Assembly: GCA_020846005.1 (NCBI GenBank)
Contig: JADLEQ010000107.1
Location: 82,832-146,831 of the forward strand
Source of the DNA: Polyangiaceae bacterium
GTDB taxonomy: Bacteria; Myxococcota_A; Polyangia; Polyangiales; Polyangiaceae
Direction: 5' to 3'
Length of the DNA stretch: 64,000 nt
Part shown: positions 52,009-61,174 of the stretch, in pieces
How the letters are laid out: each line of letters opens with the position of its first letter
How positions within the stretch are numbered: position 1 is the stretch's first letter
Position numbers and translations under genes: made by a program
The notes under the pieces: generated by a model
Seen by the model: only the letters and a program-made list of their open reading frames with translations
Database searches by the model: none
What the model was told of the DNA's origin: nothing

Positions 52009-53766
52009 ATGACGCTCGGCCTCCGATCGAAGCTCACGCTCATCTCGATCGGGCTGATCACGCTCACGCTGCTGGTGGGCTACGCGTACCTTCGCACCGA
52101 GCTGGAGGGGGCGCTGGTCGCCGGACTGCGCGACGATCTCGAGGTGCGGGCGCGGCTGGTCGCGAGCGAGGCGGCCGGCAGGAGGCTCGAGACGTCATCG
52201 CCCGCGGCGTGGGACGCGCTCGCGGACGAGCTGGCGTCCCGCGCCAGCGCCCGCGTGATGCTCGCGGACCGCGACGGGCGTGTCCTCGGGAGCTCCGAGC
52301 TCGATGACGCCGGAGTCGCGCGCCACCCGTCGGTGCGGGGGCGGGCGGAGGTGCGGGACGCCCTCGTGCTGGGCCGCGGCTCGGCGGTAGACACGGACGC
52401 TCCGACGCGCCAGCTCCGCGTGGCGGTCGCGTTCGGGACGGGCGCGGGGAGCGCGATCGCGATCGTGGCGCTGCCGCTCGACCAGGTCGACTCGACGCTC
52501 GCCCGCGTTCAGCAGGGGCTCTGGGCGGCCGCGTTGATCGCGCTCGGGGTCGCCGTCGTGATGTCGAGCCTCGCCGCCCGCCTGTCGTTTCGCAGCGCGA
52601 GGCAGCTCGTCGAGGCCGCTCGTCGGCTGGCGGAGGGGGACCTCTCGGCCCGCAGCGGCCAGCGCAGCAGCGACGAGCTCGGCGAGCTCGGGCGGTCCCT
52701 GGATCGGCTGGCGCGCACGCTCTCGACGAAGGTGGACGAGGTGGGACACGACAGCGCTCGGCTCGCCGGGATCCTGTCGGCGATGCAGGAGGGTGTGCTG
52801 GTCGTGGACCGCGCCGGCCGCGTGGTGCTGATCAACCCGGCGCTCCGCGAGATGATGCTCGTCGGCAACGACGCGGTGGGCAAGACGCTCCTCGAGGTGC
52901 TGCGCCACGCCGACCTCAAGGAGGCGCTCGACGAGGCGCGCGCCTCGGGCGAGAGCGTGTCCACCGAGCTCGAGATGGCCGGGATCAAGCCGCGCCGCCT
53001 CCTCGTGCGCGCCGCTGCGCTGCCCGGAGCGTCGGGCGACGTGTTCGCGATGTTCGTCGACGTGACGGAGGTGAGGCGACTCGAGTCGCTCCGACGCGAC
53101 TTCGTCGCCAACGTCTCGCACGAGCTCCGGACCCCCGTCACCGCGATCCGGTCTGCCGCGGAGACGCTGCAGCTCGTCGCGGGGCGAGATCCCAGGGCGC
53201 TCACCCAGTTCGTCGACATGATCGAGCGCAACGCGAGGCGGATGCACGACCTCGTCGAGGACTTGCTCGACTTGTCGCGGATCGAGTCGCGGGAGCTCCA
53301 CCTCTCCGTCGAACCCCTGGAGATCGCGGCCGCGTTCACCCACACCGCGAGCCTGTTCGAGGAGCGCGCCACGAAGAAGCAGATTCGCCTCGTGGTGGAG
53401 CCGATCGCCGAGCGCGCGCTGGCCGACCGGCGCGCGCTCGAGCACGTGCTGTCGAACCTGGTCGACAACGCGGTGAAATACTGCGGTCCGGGGTCCGAGA
53501 TCCGGCTCGCCGCCACCCCGCTCGACGAGCGCACCCTGCGTCTCTCGGTGTCCGACACGGGGCCCGGGATCGAGGCCCAGCACCTCCCCCGGCTCTTCGA
53601 GCGCTTCTACCGCGTGGACGCGGGACGCTCGCGGGAGGTGGGCGGAACGGGGCTCGGGCTGGCGATCGTGAAGCACCTGGTGGAGGCGATGCGAGGGACC
53701 GTCAGCGTGGACAGCGCGCCGGGGAGCGGGACGACCTTCGGGTTCACGCTGCCACGCTCGGGTTGA
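52009..53766 (+). CDS. phoR: PhoR-type membrane sensor histidine kinase
   Basis: Encodes 585 aa. Two membrane helices (LTLISIGLITLTLLVGYAYL near 10-30 and GLWAAALIALGVAVVMSSLAA near 165-185) bracket a periplasmic sensor of about 135 residues. HAMP, PAS (about 245-345), HisKA with FVANVSHELRTPVTAIRSAAETL and HATPase_c with LSNLVDNAVKY, SDTGPGIEAQHL and GGTGLGLAIVKHLVEAM follow. The large periplasmic domain differs from E. coli PhoR, which has almost none, so direct sensing of an external signal is possible. It is the third gene of the phoB-phoB-phoR run. Confidence 0.9.
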   Translation: MTLGLRSKLTLISIGLITLTLLVGYAYLRTELEGALVAGLRDDLEVRARLVASEAAGRRLETSSPAAWDALADELASRASARVMLADRDGRVLGSSELDDAGVARHPSVRGRAEVRDALVLGRGSAVDTDAPTRQLRVAVAFGTGAGSAIAIVALPLDQVDSTLARVQQGLWAAALIALGVAVVMSSLAARLSFRSARQLVEAARRLAEGDLSARSGQRSSDELGELGRSLDRLARTLSTKVDEVGHDSARLAGILSAMQEGVLVVDRAGRVVLINPALREMMLVGNDAVGKTLLEVLRHADLKEALDEARASGESVSTELEMAGIKPRRLLVRAAALPGASGDVFAMFVDVTEVRRLESLRRDFVANVSHELRTPVTAIRSAAETLQLVAGRDPRALTQFVDMIERNARRMHDLVEDLLDLSRIESRELHLSVEPLEIAAAFTHTASLFEERATKKQIRLVVEPIAERALADRRALEHVLSNLVDNAVKYCGPGSEIRLAATPLDERTLRLSVSDTGPGIEAQHLPRLFERFYRVDAGRSREVGGTGLGLAIVKHLVEAMRGTVSVDSAPGSGTTFGFTLPRSG

Positions 53767-53782
53767 GGCGCGCCGGCGGCCG

Positions 53783-53810
53783 GTAGCACGATTGTAGATT
53801 TTCGTAGCAC
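53783..53810 (+). promoter_or_regulatory. Helix-phased triple repeat GTAGCAC/GTAGATT/GTAGCAC
   Basis: Copies begin at 53783, 53794 and 53804 (steps of 11 and 10 bp) in the 73-bp gap before the TonB-dependent receptor start at 53840. Probable operator; it differs from the TTCGTCAC motif, so the binding protein may not be PhoB. Confidence 0.45.
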
Positions 53811-53839
53811 TGGTCGTCGACTCGTGATACGCGGCGGCG

Positions 53840-55966
53840 GTGTTCGAGCGCCCACGTCGGATCGCCTGCGCCCTCGCGCTCGCCGCGGGGACGCTCGCGG
53901 CGTCCCGGATCGCAGCGGCGGAGCGGCCGCGTCAGCGCGCGCCGGAGCCGGCCCGGGAGGCGCCCGCCGCTCACGCGCCCGCGCCAGGAGGCGACGGCGA
54001 GAGCGCCGCAGAGATCACCGTCGAGGCCCCGCGCGCGGCGCGCTCGGCCTCGGAGTCGGTCCGCGGGCGCCGCGTCCTCGAGGCGGCGCCGCACGAGACG
54101 GCCAGCGACCTGCTGCGCGTGATCCCGGGCACGTTCGTCAGCCAGCACTCCGGAGCCGGCAAGGCGCACCAGATCTTCTTTCGGGGATTCGACGCGGTCC
54201 ACGGGCAGGACCTCGAGTTCGTCGTCGGCGGGGTGCCGGTGAACGACGTGAGCAACGTGCACGGGCAGGGTTACGCCGATCTCCACTTCGTGATCCCGGA
54301 GACGGTGCGTGAGCTCCGCGCGCTCCCCGGGCCGCTGTCGGCGGAGCAAGGCGACTTCGCCGTCGCCGGGACGCTGCGGTTCGAGCTCGGGGTGGCTGAA
54401 CCGGGGACGCACCTCGCGCTCGCCGCGGGCTCGCACGGGACGCGGCGAGTGCTCGGGCTGCACCGCCCGCACGGCGCGCCGGAGCAGACGTTCGCGGCGT
54501 TCGAGGCGTGGTCGACCGACGGCTGGGGTGTCGGTCGCGCCGCCAGCCGCGCGACCGCGACCGGGCAGCTCGAGCAGCCGTTGGGCGGGGAGCTCTCGGC
54601 CCGGGTCCTCGCGACCGCCTATGCGGGGCGCTTCTCCTCGCCCGGCGTGCTCCGGCTCGCGGATGTCGAGGCCGGGAGGATCGCCCGCGGGGGCAGCTAC
54701 GACACGGATCAGGGCGGGCGCTCCACGCGCTCGAGCCTCGCGGTCGAGCTCACGGACGACCAAGGCGACTCCACGTTCTCGCTCCTCCCGTTCGTCGTCC
54801 AGCGGACGCTGCTCCTCCGGCAGAACTACACCGGCTATCTGGTGGACCCGATCCGCGGCGACGCCGTCCTCCAGCGGCACGACGCGACGACCTTCGGCGC
54901 GCGGGCCGCCGTCCGTCGCGGCTTCGAGCTGACCTCCGACCACGACACGCTCGCGCTCGGCTTCGAGGTGCGAGACGACTCGGTCGACCAGGGACAAGAG
55001 CGCGTGAGCGCGGTCGACGACGCCGTGACGGATCGGCAGGTAGACGCGCAACTCCACGTCCTCGACGCCGCCGGCTGGGCCGAGCTCACGCTACACCCGC
55101 TCCGCCGAGTGCTCGTCCGCGGTGGCGTGCGCGCGGACGCGCTGTCGTTCCGCTCCGTCGATCGTCTCCCCGGCGCGGGCGCGAGCGCCACCGCGCAGGG
55201 GCTCCACGTCGGATCCAAGCTCACCGTCGACGTGACGCTCCTGCCGGGCTGGCGGGCCCTCGCGAGCTACGGGGAGGGGTTTCGGTCGCCCCAGGCGCGG
55301 AGCGTCGCGGACGGTGAGCGCGCCCCGTTCACCACCGTCCGGCACCTCGAGCTCGGGACGCGTTGGTCGGAAGGGCGCCGATGGCAGGCGGCCGCGGCGG
55401 CGTTCGTGAGCACCCTGAGCGGCGACCTCGTCTTCGACGAGGCGCTGGCGCGCAACACGCCTGCGCCCGGCACCGAGCGGGTCGGTGGCGTCGTGGAGCT
55501 CGTCGCCGAGCCGACGCCGCGGTTCGTCTCGGCGGTCGGGTTCACCTGGGTGCAGGCGACGTTTCGTGAGGCGGGGGGGCGCTGGGTCGCGGGCGAGCGC
55601 GTGCCGTTCGTCCCCGAGGCCGTGACGCGCGCGGACCTGGCGTGGACGCCGCACCTCGGCGCGATCGCTGGGTGGTCGGTCGACGGGCGGGCGGGCTTCG
55701 GGCTGAGCCACGTCCACCATCGGCCGCTGCCGTACCGAGAGCTGGGCAACGACGTGCTGCTGGCGGATGCCGAGGTCGGGGCCCGCGCGGGCGCGCTCGA
55801 GCTCGAGGTCTCCGCCACCCAGCTCCTCGGTCGGGAGTGGTTCGATGGCGAGTTCGCCTACGCGTCCAACTTCCAGCGGGGCGCCGCGCCCTCGCTCGTG
55901 CCGGCTCGGCACGTCACCGTCGGGGCCCCACGGGCGCTCCTCGCCACCCTCGTCGTCCACCTCTGA
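53840..55966 (+). CDS. TonB-dependent outer-membrane receptor (second)
   Basis: Encodes 708 aa from a GTG start. The signal peptide (RIACALALAAGTLAASRIAAA) is followed by a Pro/Ala linker, a plug domain (ASDLLRVIPGTFVSQHSGAGKAHQIFFRGFDAVHGQDLEFVVGGVPVND) and a beta barrel. The short length and the FFRGFDAVHGQD plug motif differ from the larger receptor at 41042. It begins 73 bp after phoR and is followed by two lipoprotein genes, so it likely serves a phosphate-related or co-regulated substrate. The exact ligand is unknown. Confidence 0.9.
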   Translation: MFERPRRIACALALAAGTLAASRIAAAERPRQRAPEPAREAPAAHAPAPGGDGESAAEITVEAPRAARSASESVRGRRVLEAAPHETASDLLRVIPGTFVSQHSGAGKAHQIFFRGFDAVHGQDLEFVVGGVPVNDVSNVHGQGYADLHFVIPETVRELRALPGPLSAEQGDFAVAGTLRFELGVAEPGTHLALAAGSHGTRRVLGLHRPHGAPEQTFAAFEAWSTDGWGVGRAASRATATGQLEQPLGGELSARVLATAYAGRFSSPGVLRLADVEAGRIARGGSYDTDQGGRSTRSSLAVELTDDQGDSTFSLLPFVVQRTLLLRQNYTGYLVDPIRGDAVLQRHDATTFGARAAVRRGFELTSDHDTLALGFEVRDDSVDQGQERVSAVDDAVTDRQVDAQLHVLDAAGWAELTLHPLRRVLVRGGVRADALSFRSVDRLPGAGASATAQGLHVGSKLTVDVTLLPGWRALASYGEGFRSPQARSVADGERAPFTTVRHLELGTRWSEGRRWQAAAAAFVSTLSGDLVFDEALARNTPAPGTERVGGVVELVAEPTPRFVSAVGFTWVQATFREAGGRWVAGERVPFVPEAVTRADLAWTPHLGAIAGWSVDGRAGFGLSHVHHRPLPYRELGNDVLLADAEVGARAGALELEVSATQLLGREWFDGEFAYASNFQRGAAPSLVPARHVTVGAPRALLATLVVHL

Positions 55967-55976
55967 GGCGCGTCCG

Positions 55977-56891
55977 ATGCATCGTCTCGCCCGATCTGCC
56001 GTCCTGCGCCCCCGCTCCTCGCCCCTGCGCTCGTCGCGCCTCGTCCCGGCACGAGTCGGGCTGCGCGCACGGCGCGCGGCGCTGGGGGGAGCGCTGGCCG
56101 CGGCGCTGCAGCTCCTGCTCGCCGTCGCGAGCCCCTCGGGCTGCGCGGAGGCGCCTCCGGAGGCGGCGCGCAGGGTCACGCTGACCAGCGTGGTGCGTGC
56201 GCGGTCGCTCGCGCCGTTCCTCAACGCCGCGGGGTGGACGGTGCAGGTCACGCGCGCGATCGTCTCGCTCGGGCCCTTGTACTACCATTCCGGGGCACCC
56301 GTGGTGGCGAGGCTCCGCCCGTGGTGGATCGGGCTCGGCGTCCGGATCGCGCACGCGCACCCCGGCCACTACGTGCAGGGCGAGGTCCTCGGGGAGTCGC
56401 TCACCGAGAGGGTCGTCGACCTCGCCCAGGGTCCGATCGTGCTCGGAGCCGGCGAGGGAGTGACGGGCACGGCGCGCTCGGCACGACTCACCTTCTCGGA
56501 GGCGCCGTCCGGAGAGCTCGCACGGGCGCTCGCCGGGGGCGTGGTGCGCATCGAGGGCACCGCCGAGCGCGACGGCGCCGTCCTCGAGTTCGGCGCCACG
56601 GTGAGCGCCAGCGACCTTCGGGACTCGACGGGCACCGTCGGCGTCGCAGGGTGCTCGTTGACGGACGGCGAGATCACCGGCGACGGCACCGTCACGCTGG
56701 CCGTCCGGCTCGAGGAGGCGCTCGATCAGGTCGACTTCGTCGACCTGGCGGCGGCCGGCCGGGTCGACCTGCCGCCCGCGAGTCGCGCCCACCAGGCGCT
56801 CGTCCGCGGCCTCCGCAAGGCCGCGACCTACGAGTTCGTGTTCACCCGTGGACGCGACGTGAGCCCGCCACCGGAGGAGAGCGACCCATGA
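55977..56891 (+). CDS. Putative lipoprotein downstream of a TonB-dependent receptor, unknown family
   Basis: Encodes 304 aa from ATG 55977, 10 nt after the receptor stop. An Arg-rich leader precedes a hydrophobic core ending in LLLAVASPSGC. The mature part carries TLTSVVRARSLAPFLNAAGWTVQVTRAIVSLGPLYY and HAHPGHYVQGEVLGESL, with His-rich stretches. EFGATVSASDLRDSTGTVGV and VTLAVRLEEALDQVDF suggest a beta fold. The gene overlaps the next by ATGA. It could be a ligand-binding or receptor-partner lipoprotein; the family is not recognised. Confidence 0.75.
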   Translation: MHRLARSAVLRPRSSPLRSSRLVPARVGLRARRAALGGALAAALQLLLAVASPSGCAEAPPEAARRVTLTSVVRARSLAPFLNAAGWTVQVTRAIVSLGPLYYHSGAPVVARLRPWWIGLGVRIAHAHPGHYVQGEVLGESLTERVVDLAQGPIVLGAGEGVTGTARSARLTFSEAPSGELARALAGGVVRIEGTAERDGAVLEFGATVSASDLRDSTGTVGVAGCSLTDGEITGDGTVTLAVRLEEALDQVDFVDLAAAGRVDLPPASRAHQALVRGLRKAATYEFVFTRGRDVSPPPEESDP

Positions 56892-57748
56892 ATCCGACCC
56901 GCCTGGACCTGTTAGCCGCCCTGGTGGCGGCGCTCACCGCCAGCCCCGCCTGTGGGCCCACCGACGCGGACGCCGGCGAGGGCACCGCGAGATTCCAGAT
57001 CTGGGGTGAGGAGTACATCGAGCAAGGGGTCCCCGCCGACGTGTTCGAGGACGGCTGGCGCGTGACGTTCTCGAAGTTCATCCTCGTCGTGGGAGACGTG
57101 ACGATCGCCGACGCGGCCGGCGCACTCGGAGGGGGTATCCCAGGGGCGCAGGTGCTCGACCTCGTGCGCCCCGGGCCCCACGTCCTCGGCGAGGCGATCC
57201 GATTGCCGGCTCAGCCCTGGCCTCGGGTGGGCTACTCCATTCCGCGGGTCCCCGCGGCCTCCGCGCTGCACGCGACGGCATCGGAGGCGGACCGCGCGGC
57301 GCTCGACGGGCGCCACGCCGTGCACGTCGAGGCGACGGCGACCGGACCAGCCGGCGAGCAGAGGCGGTTCTCTTGGAGCTTCGACCGCGGCACCCGCTAC
57401 CGCGACTGCGTGCAGGTGCTGGAGACCAGCGAGCGCGCGGGGATCGTGGTCGCGAACGGGGGCAGCGAGTCCGTCGAGCTCACGATCCACGGCGACCACT
57501 TCTTCTACGACGACCTGGCGGCCGAGACGGCGCGTGTCCGGTTCCAGCCGATCGCGGACGCGGACGCCGACGGCGACGGCGAGGTGACGCAAGCCGAGCT
57601 GGCGGCCGTGCGGCTCGTCGATCTCCCCCCGGGCACCTATGGCACCGGCGCCGCGGACGTCGACGACCTCGGCGCGTTCATCGCAGCTCAGGTGGCGACC
57701 CTGGGGCACTTCCGCGGCGAAGGGCACTGCGTCGCCGAGCCGCTCTGA
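56888..57748 (+). CDS. Putative lipoprotein, unknown family, with EF-hand-like loop
   Basis: Encodes 286 aa. The signal ends in VAALTASPAC. FQIWGEEYIEQGVPADVFEDGWRVTFSKFILVVGDV and ELTIHGDHFFYDDLAAETARVRF are mature-domain landmarks. DADADGDGEVTQAELAAV resembles a calcium-binding EF-hand loop (DxDxDG). It is translationally coupled (ATGA) to the preceding lipoprotein gene. With the receptor they form a three-gene unit; a role in substrate capture at the outer membrane is an inference. Confidence 0.78.
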   Translation: MNPTRLDLLAALVAALTASPACGPTDADAGEGTARFQIWGEEYIEQGVPADVFEDGWRVTFSKFILVVGDVTIADAAGALGGGIPGAQVLDLVRPGPHVLGEAIRLPAQPWPRVGYSIPRVPAASALHATASEADRAALDGRHAVHVEATATGPAGEQRRFSWSFDRGTRYRDCVQVLETSERAGIVVANGGSESVELTIHGDHFFYDDLAAETARVRFQPIADADADGDGEVTQAELAAVRLVDLPPGTYGTGAADVDDLGAFIAAQVATLGHFRGEGHCVAEPL

Positions 57749-57801
57749 TGGGCGACCGCGCGAGCTGCTTGGGCGGCCCGCGCGCGACGCTCGGCGGGGA
57801 G

Positions 57802-57830
57802 CCCCGGCGCGCCGCGAGGTCCGCGCGGGG
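57802..57830. terminator. Possible bidirectional terminator hairpin
   Basis: CCCCGGCGCG pairs with CGCGCGGGG across a 10-nt loop with one bulge, in the 115-bp gap between two convergent genes. No T-run. Confidence 0.3.
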
Positions 57831-57863
57831 CGGGGGCGGTCGCGCGGGACCTCACCTCGCGCG

Positions 57864-58673
57864 TCAGCGGCTCCGCCCCTCGAGGCGCAGCTCGTACCGC
57901 TCCGCCGTCGTCTCGTACCCGACGACGTGGCGGTTCGGCCCGTCGCCCTCGTAGCGGTTCCAGTAGTGGGTGTGGTGCAGCGGGCCTCGCCAGTGGGCTC
58001 CGGCGCCGCGGAGCTCGGCCTTCATCGGCTGGCCCACGCAGCGGCGGCTCGCCTCGGCCGCGAGCTCCTGGCAGACGCAGCCGCTCGGATCGACGAAGCA
58101 CCGCTCCTGGCACGTGAAGCAGCCGAACGGGCGCTGCTCGGTGAGCCAGCCCTCGAAGCGCACGACCGGACCGTCATCGTAGAGCACGCCACGCACCGCG
58201 ATCAGGTTGCCCTCCTCGACGGTGAGCAGCGTGCGCCCGGCGTCGTCCTTCTCGACGAGGCACGTGCGGAGCCGGTACTCTCGGCTCACCGCGCAGCGGT
58301 AGCGCCCGGGCGCCACCCGCGCCGGGCGGGCCGGCTCGTCGAGCAGGGACGGGCGATGGCGCGGCGCGGAGTACGTCTCGCGGAGCTCCGCGAGACGCTG
58401 CTCCGTCGGCGGAGGGGCGGGCCCCACGGGCGCTGGGGCGGCGTTGAGCGCCGGCTCGGCGCTCGCCGGGGGCGCGGGCGCGGGCGGCGCGTGCTCGGTC
58501 GTGGCGCCGGTCGTGGCGGGGGGCGGCACGGCCGCTGCGGGAGGCGCAGCGGCCCCGGCGGTGTCGAAGCTCCTCGCGGGCGGCGACGGCCCCCGCGAGG
58601 CGCACGCCACCGCGAGCGCGAGCGCGAGCGGCGCGAGCTCGGCAGCGTGGCGAGCGTGCGGTCCTCCGATCAT
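57864..58673 (-). CDS. Putative Cys-rich lipoprotein of unknown function
   Basis: Encodes 269 aa. The signal ends in LALALAVAC. A Pro/Ala-rich linker (about 25-90) leads to a compact domain with eight cysteines (GRYRCAV, RLRTCLVE, PFGCFTCQERCFVDPSGCVCQEL, RRCVGQ), probably disulfide- or metal-stabilised. ATG 58673 overlaps the stop of the preceding gene by ATGA. It is the last gene of the cysN operon. The family is not recognised. Confidence 0.78.
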   Translation of the reverse strand: MIGGPHARHAAELAPLALALAVACASRGPSPPARSFDTAGAAAPPAAAVPPPATTGATTEHAPPAPAPPASAEPALNAAPAPVGPAPPPTEQRLAELRETYSAPRHRPSLLDEPARPARVAPGRYRCAVSREYRLRTCLVEKDDAGRTLLTVEEGNLIAVRGVLYDDGPVVRFEGWLTEQRPFGCFTCQERCFVDPSGCVCQELAAEASRRCVGQPMKAELRGAGAHWRGPLHHTHYWNRYEGDGPNRHVVGYETTAERYELRLEGRSR

Positions 58674-59242
58674 GGAGGCGTCGGCGCCGGCGCCGAGCCG
58701 GCCGGCGCGGGCGGGGGTAGCGGGAGGAGCCCCCCCGCGGGTAGGAGCGGCGGCGGCGTGCCGGGCGCCGGGGCGGGCGCGAACCTCCACGGCGCGCCGA
58801 ACCTCGCGTCCACACCGTCGTTGTAGGTGTTCACGGCGTCCCAGAGGTAGGGCTGGGCGGCCGTCACGAGCGACGCGCCGACGATCAGGCCCGCGACCGC
58901 GCAGAGGAGCGTGCCGGTGACCGCGCCGGGATCCGGGTGACGATCCGCCGCGACCAGGACGAGCGTGCCCGTCGCGCACGCGACCCCGGTGAGGTTCCCG
59001 ATGAACCCGCCGGTCAGCAGCGCCTGGTAGCTCTCCGCGTGCTGGGTCGCCGCGGCGTCGCCTTCGACCGCGTCCACCAGCCCGCCGCCGAACAACCCTG
59101 GGGCGTGGCTCCGACCGTCACGAACGAGCACCGGGACGCCGCCGCTCTGCACCACGGCGATGCGTGGGCTCCGCGCGGGCCCGTAGCTCGTCGAGCACGC
59201 GGCGGCGGTGAGCGCGATCGCGGTCCCGAGGGCGCGCTTCAA
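58670..59242 (-). CDS. Putative lipoprotein, TTG start, unknown family
   Basis: Encodes 190 aa. TTG 59242 has GGAGCG upstream and lies in TTGA, overlapping the cysN stop. The signal ends in IALTAAAC. Residues about 75-130 contain two hydrophobic stretches (LTGGFIGNLTGVACATGTLVLVA, VTGTLLCAVAGLIVGASLV). A Pro/Ala-rich C-terminus follows. It sits between cysN and a Cys-rich lipoprotein gene, with translational coupling at both ends. Function unknown. Confidence 0.75.
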   Translation of the reverse strand: MKRALGTAIALTAAACSTSYGPARSPRIAVVQSGGVPVLVRDGRSHAPGLFGGGLVDAVEGDAAATQHAESYQALLTGGFIGNLTGVACATGTLVLVAADRHPDPGAVTGTLLCAVAGLIVGASLVTAAQPYLWDAVNTYNDGVDARFGAPWRFAPAPAPGTPPPLLPAGGLLPLPPPAPAGSAPAPTPP

Positions 59243-60960
59243 CCGACGCTCCCCGGATCCGCCAGCGCGACGAGCTCGGCCGCAAGCGCCTCGACGTCCG
59301 TCGTGGAGTCGAGTGTACGCCGGAGGGGAGGGGCATCGGCGCCCGGCGCGGCCTCGTCCAGCTCGATCACGAGCCTCCCGCCGGGGTGCTCCGCCACGGG
59401 GAGGGTGTCGAGAGGGACGACGGCGACCAGCCCCGCCCGCTCGAGCGCGTGGCCGACGGCGAGGGCGTCCGTCGCAGGCGCCTCGACCACGGTCGCGACG
59501 CGCCCCCGATCGAACAAAGCGCGCTCGATCGACCACGCCAACCGCTGGCGGAGCGCCGGCTGCGCGCCGACGAGCACCACGAGCCGGCCGCGGTGCCCGA
59601 GGCGGCGCTCTCGCTCCGTCGCGCTGACCTGGGAGTGGAGGAGCGCCTCTCCGCTGCCGGTCGCCGCGCCCTCGTCGGGGCCGAGGATCATCCCTGCGGC
59701 GACGGTGTCGTGGGTGACCGAGTCGACCAGGATGAACGCGCCCGTCCCGCGGATCTCGCGATATGGGTCGAAGAAGAGCGGCCGGTGGCAGGCGATGGTG
59801 ACGCGCCCGAGGTCGTTCAGGCCCAGGCCCTCCGCTGGCACCTCGTCGAGCGTCTCGAGATCGAGGACCCAGTCGACCCCGGTGACCTCCGCGCGGACGA
59901 ACCGGGTGGTGTGCTTGAGCAGGAAGCTCTTGCCGCGATCGAGCGGGCGTTCGCTCATCCAGACGAGCATCGCCGCGCAGCGGGTGCCCACCCGGGGCAG
60001 CGCCTGCGGAAGTGCGAGCTGGTCGCCGCGCGAGACGTCGATCTCGTCGGCGAGGCGGAGGGTGACGCTGAGCGGCGCCGACGCGGCCTCGAGCTCGCCT
60101 TCGAAGGTGTCGATCGAGGTGACGCGGCTGCGCTTGCCGGAGGGGAGCGCGACGACCTCGTCCCCTCGCCGGATGGTGCCGGAGGCGATCTGCCCGGCGA
60201 AGCCGCGGTAGTCGAGGTTCGGGCGGGACACCCACTGGACGGGATACCGGAAGGGCGCCTCCGCCGCGCCGCGATGCACCGGGACCGACTCCAGGAACTC
60301 GAGGAGCGTGCCCCCCGCATACCAGGGCGCGCTGTCGCTCGGCGCGGCGACGTTGTCGCCCCGGAGCGCGCTCACGGGGAAGAGCGTCACCCTGCGAAAG
60401 CTCAGCCGCGCCGTCAGCTCGCGGAGCTCCCGCTCGATGCTGCGGAAGCGCGCCTCGTCCCACCCGACGAGATCCATCTTGTTCACGCAGACGGCCAGCT
60501 CGGGGATCCCGAGCAGCGACGCGATGTAGGCGTGACGCCGGGACTGGGCGAGCACGCCCAACCGGGCGTCGATCAGGATGATGGCCACGTCCGCGGTCGA
60601 CGCCCCGGTCGCCATGTTGCGCGTGTACTGCACGTGCCCGGGCGTGTCGGCGATGATGAACTTCCGGCGGTCCGTCGTGAAGTAGCGATACGCGACGTCG
60701 ATGGTGATGCCCTGCTCGCGCTCGGCCTTGAGGCCGTCCGTAAACAAGGAGAAGTCGAGCTCCAGGTCTCCCTTGGTCGCCTTCTTCACGGCGCTGAGCT
60801 GGTCCTCGTAGACGGACTGAGTGTCGTGGAGGAGCCGCCCGATCAGCGTGGACTTCCCGTCATCCACCGACCCCACGGCGACGAAGCGGAGCAGCTCCTT
60901 CTCCTGGTGGCGCTGGAGGTAGGTGGCGATGTCGGTGGCGAGGAGCTCGGCTTGGGTCAT
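59239..60960 (-). CDS. cysN: Sulfate adenylyltransferase subunit 1 (CysN) fused to a degenerate APS-kinase-like domain
   Basis: Encodes 573 aa. The GTPase part is intact: G1 GSVDDGKSTL, DTPGHVQYTRNM (G3) and VCVNKMDLVG (G4), then EF-Tu-like domains 2 and 3 (SRPNLDYRGFAGQIASGTI). Residues about 447-573 align in style with CysC, as in bifunctional CysNC (SATERERRLGHRGRLVVLVG...SIERALFDRG), but the P-loop GxSGxGKST is replaced by GAQPALRQRL, so kinase activity is unlikely. No cysD is adjacent. It is followed, by TTGA overlap, by two lipoprotein genes. It may make APS with a CysD encoded elsewhere. Confidence 0.9.
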   Translation of the reverse strand: MTQAELLATDIATYLQRHQEKELLRFVAVGSVDDGKSTLIGRLLHDTQSVYEDQLSAVKKATKGDLELDFSLFTDGLKAEREQGITIDVAYRYFTTDRRKFIIADTPGHVQYTRNMATGASTADVAIILIDARLGVLAQSRRHAYIASLLGIPELAVCVNKMDLVGWDEARFRSIERELRELTARLSFRRVTLFPVSALRGDNVAAPSDSAPWYAGGTLLEFLESVPVHRGAAEAPFRYPVQWVSRPNLDYRGFAGQIASGTIRRGDEVVALPSGKRSRVTSIDTFEGELEAASAPLSVTLRLADEIDVSRGDQLALPQALPRVGTRCAAMLVWMSERPLDRGKSFLLKHTTRFVRAEVTGVDWVLDLETLDEVPAEGLGLNDLGRVTIACHRPLFFDPYREIRGTGAFILVDSVTHDTVAAGMILGPDEGAATGSGEALLHSQVSATERERRLGHRGRLVVLVGAQPALRQRLAWSIERALFDRGRVATVVEAPATDALAVGHALERAGLVAVVPLDTLPVAEHPGGRLVIELDEAAPGADAPPLRRTLDSTTDVEALAAELVALADPGSVG

Positions 60961-61116
60961 GGCCGCGGGCGCCGGACGCTAGCACCACCCCCGAGAGGTC
61001 GCGCCACGCTCCGGTCGCGGCCGCCGTACGGCCGCAGGGCCTCGCGCGCAAGGCCGCGCGCACGCGGTGCGTGCCCACCCGGGCGCTCACGCAGTCGATG
61101 CGTCTTCGGGCGCGGG

Positions 61117-61170
61117 CTCGACCGCGGTCGACCGCGCCGGACCGCGCTCGACCGCGCTCGGCGCCGCTCG
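61117..61170 (+). repeat. 10-bp-phased ACCGCG repeat array
   Basis: ACCGCG starts at 61121, 61131, 61141 and 61151, exactly one helical turn apart. CTCG or a variant lies between copies. The array ends just upstream of the sigma-54-like site. It may be an activator-binding array. Confidence 0.6.
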
Positions 61171-61174
61171 ATGC

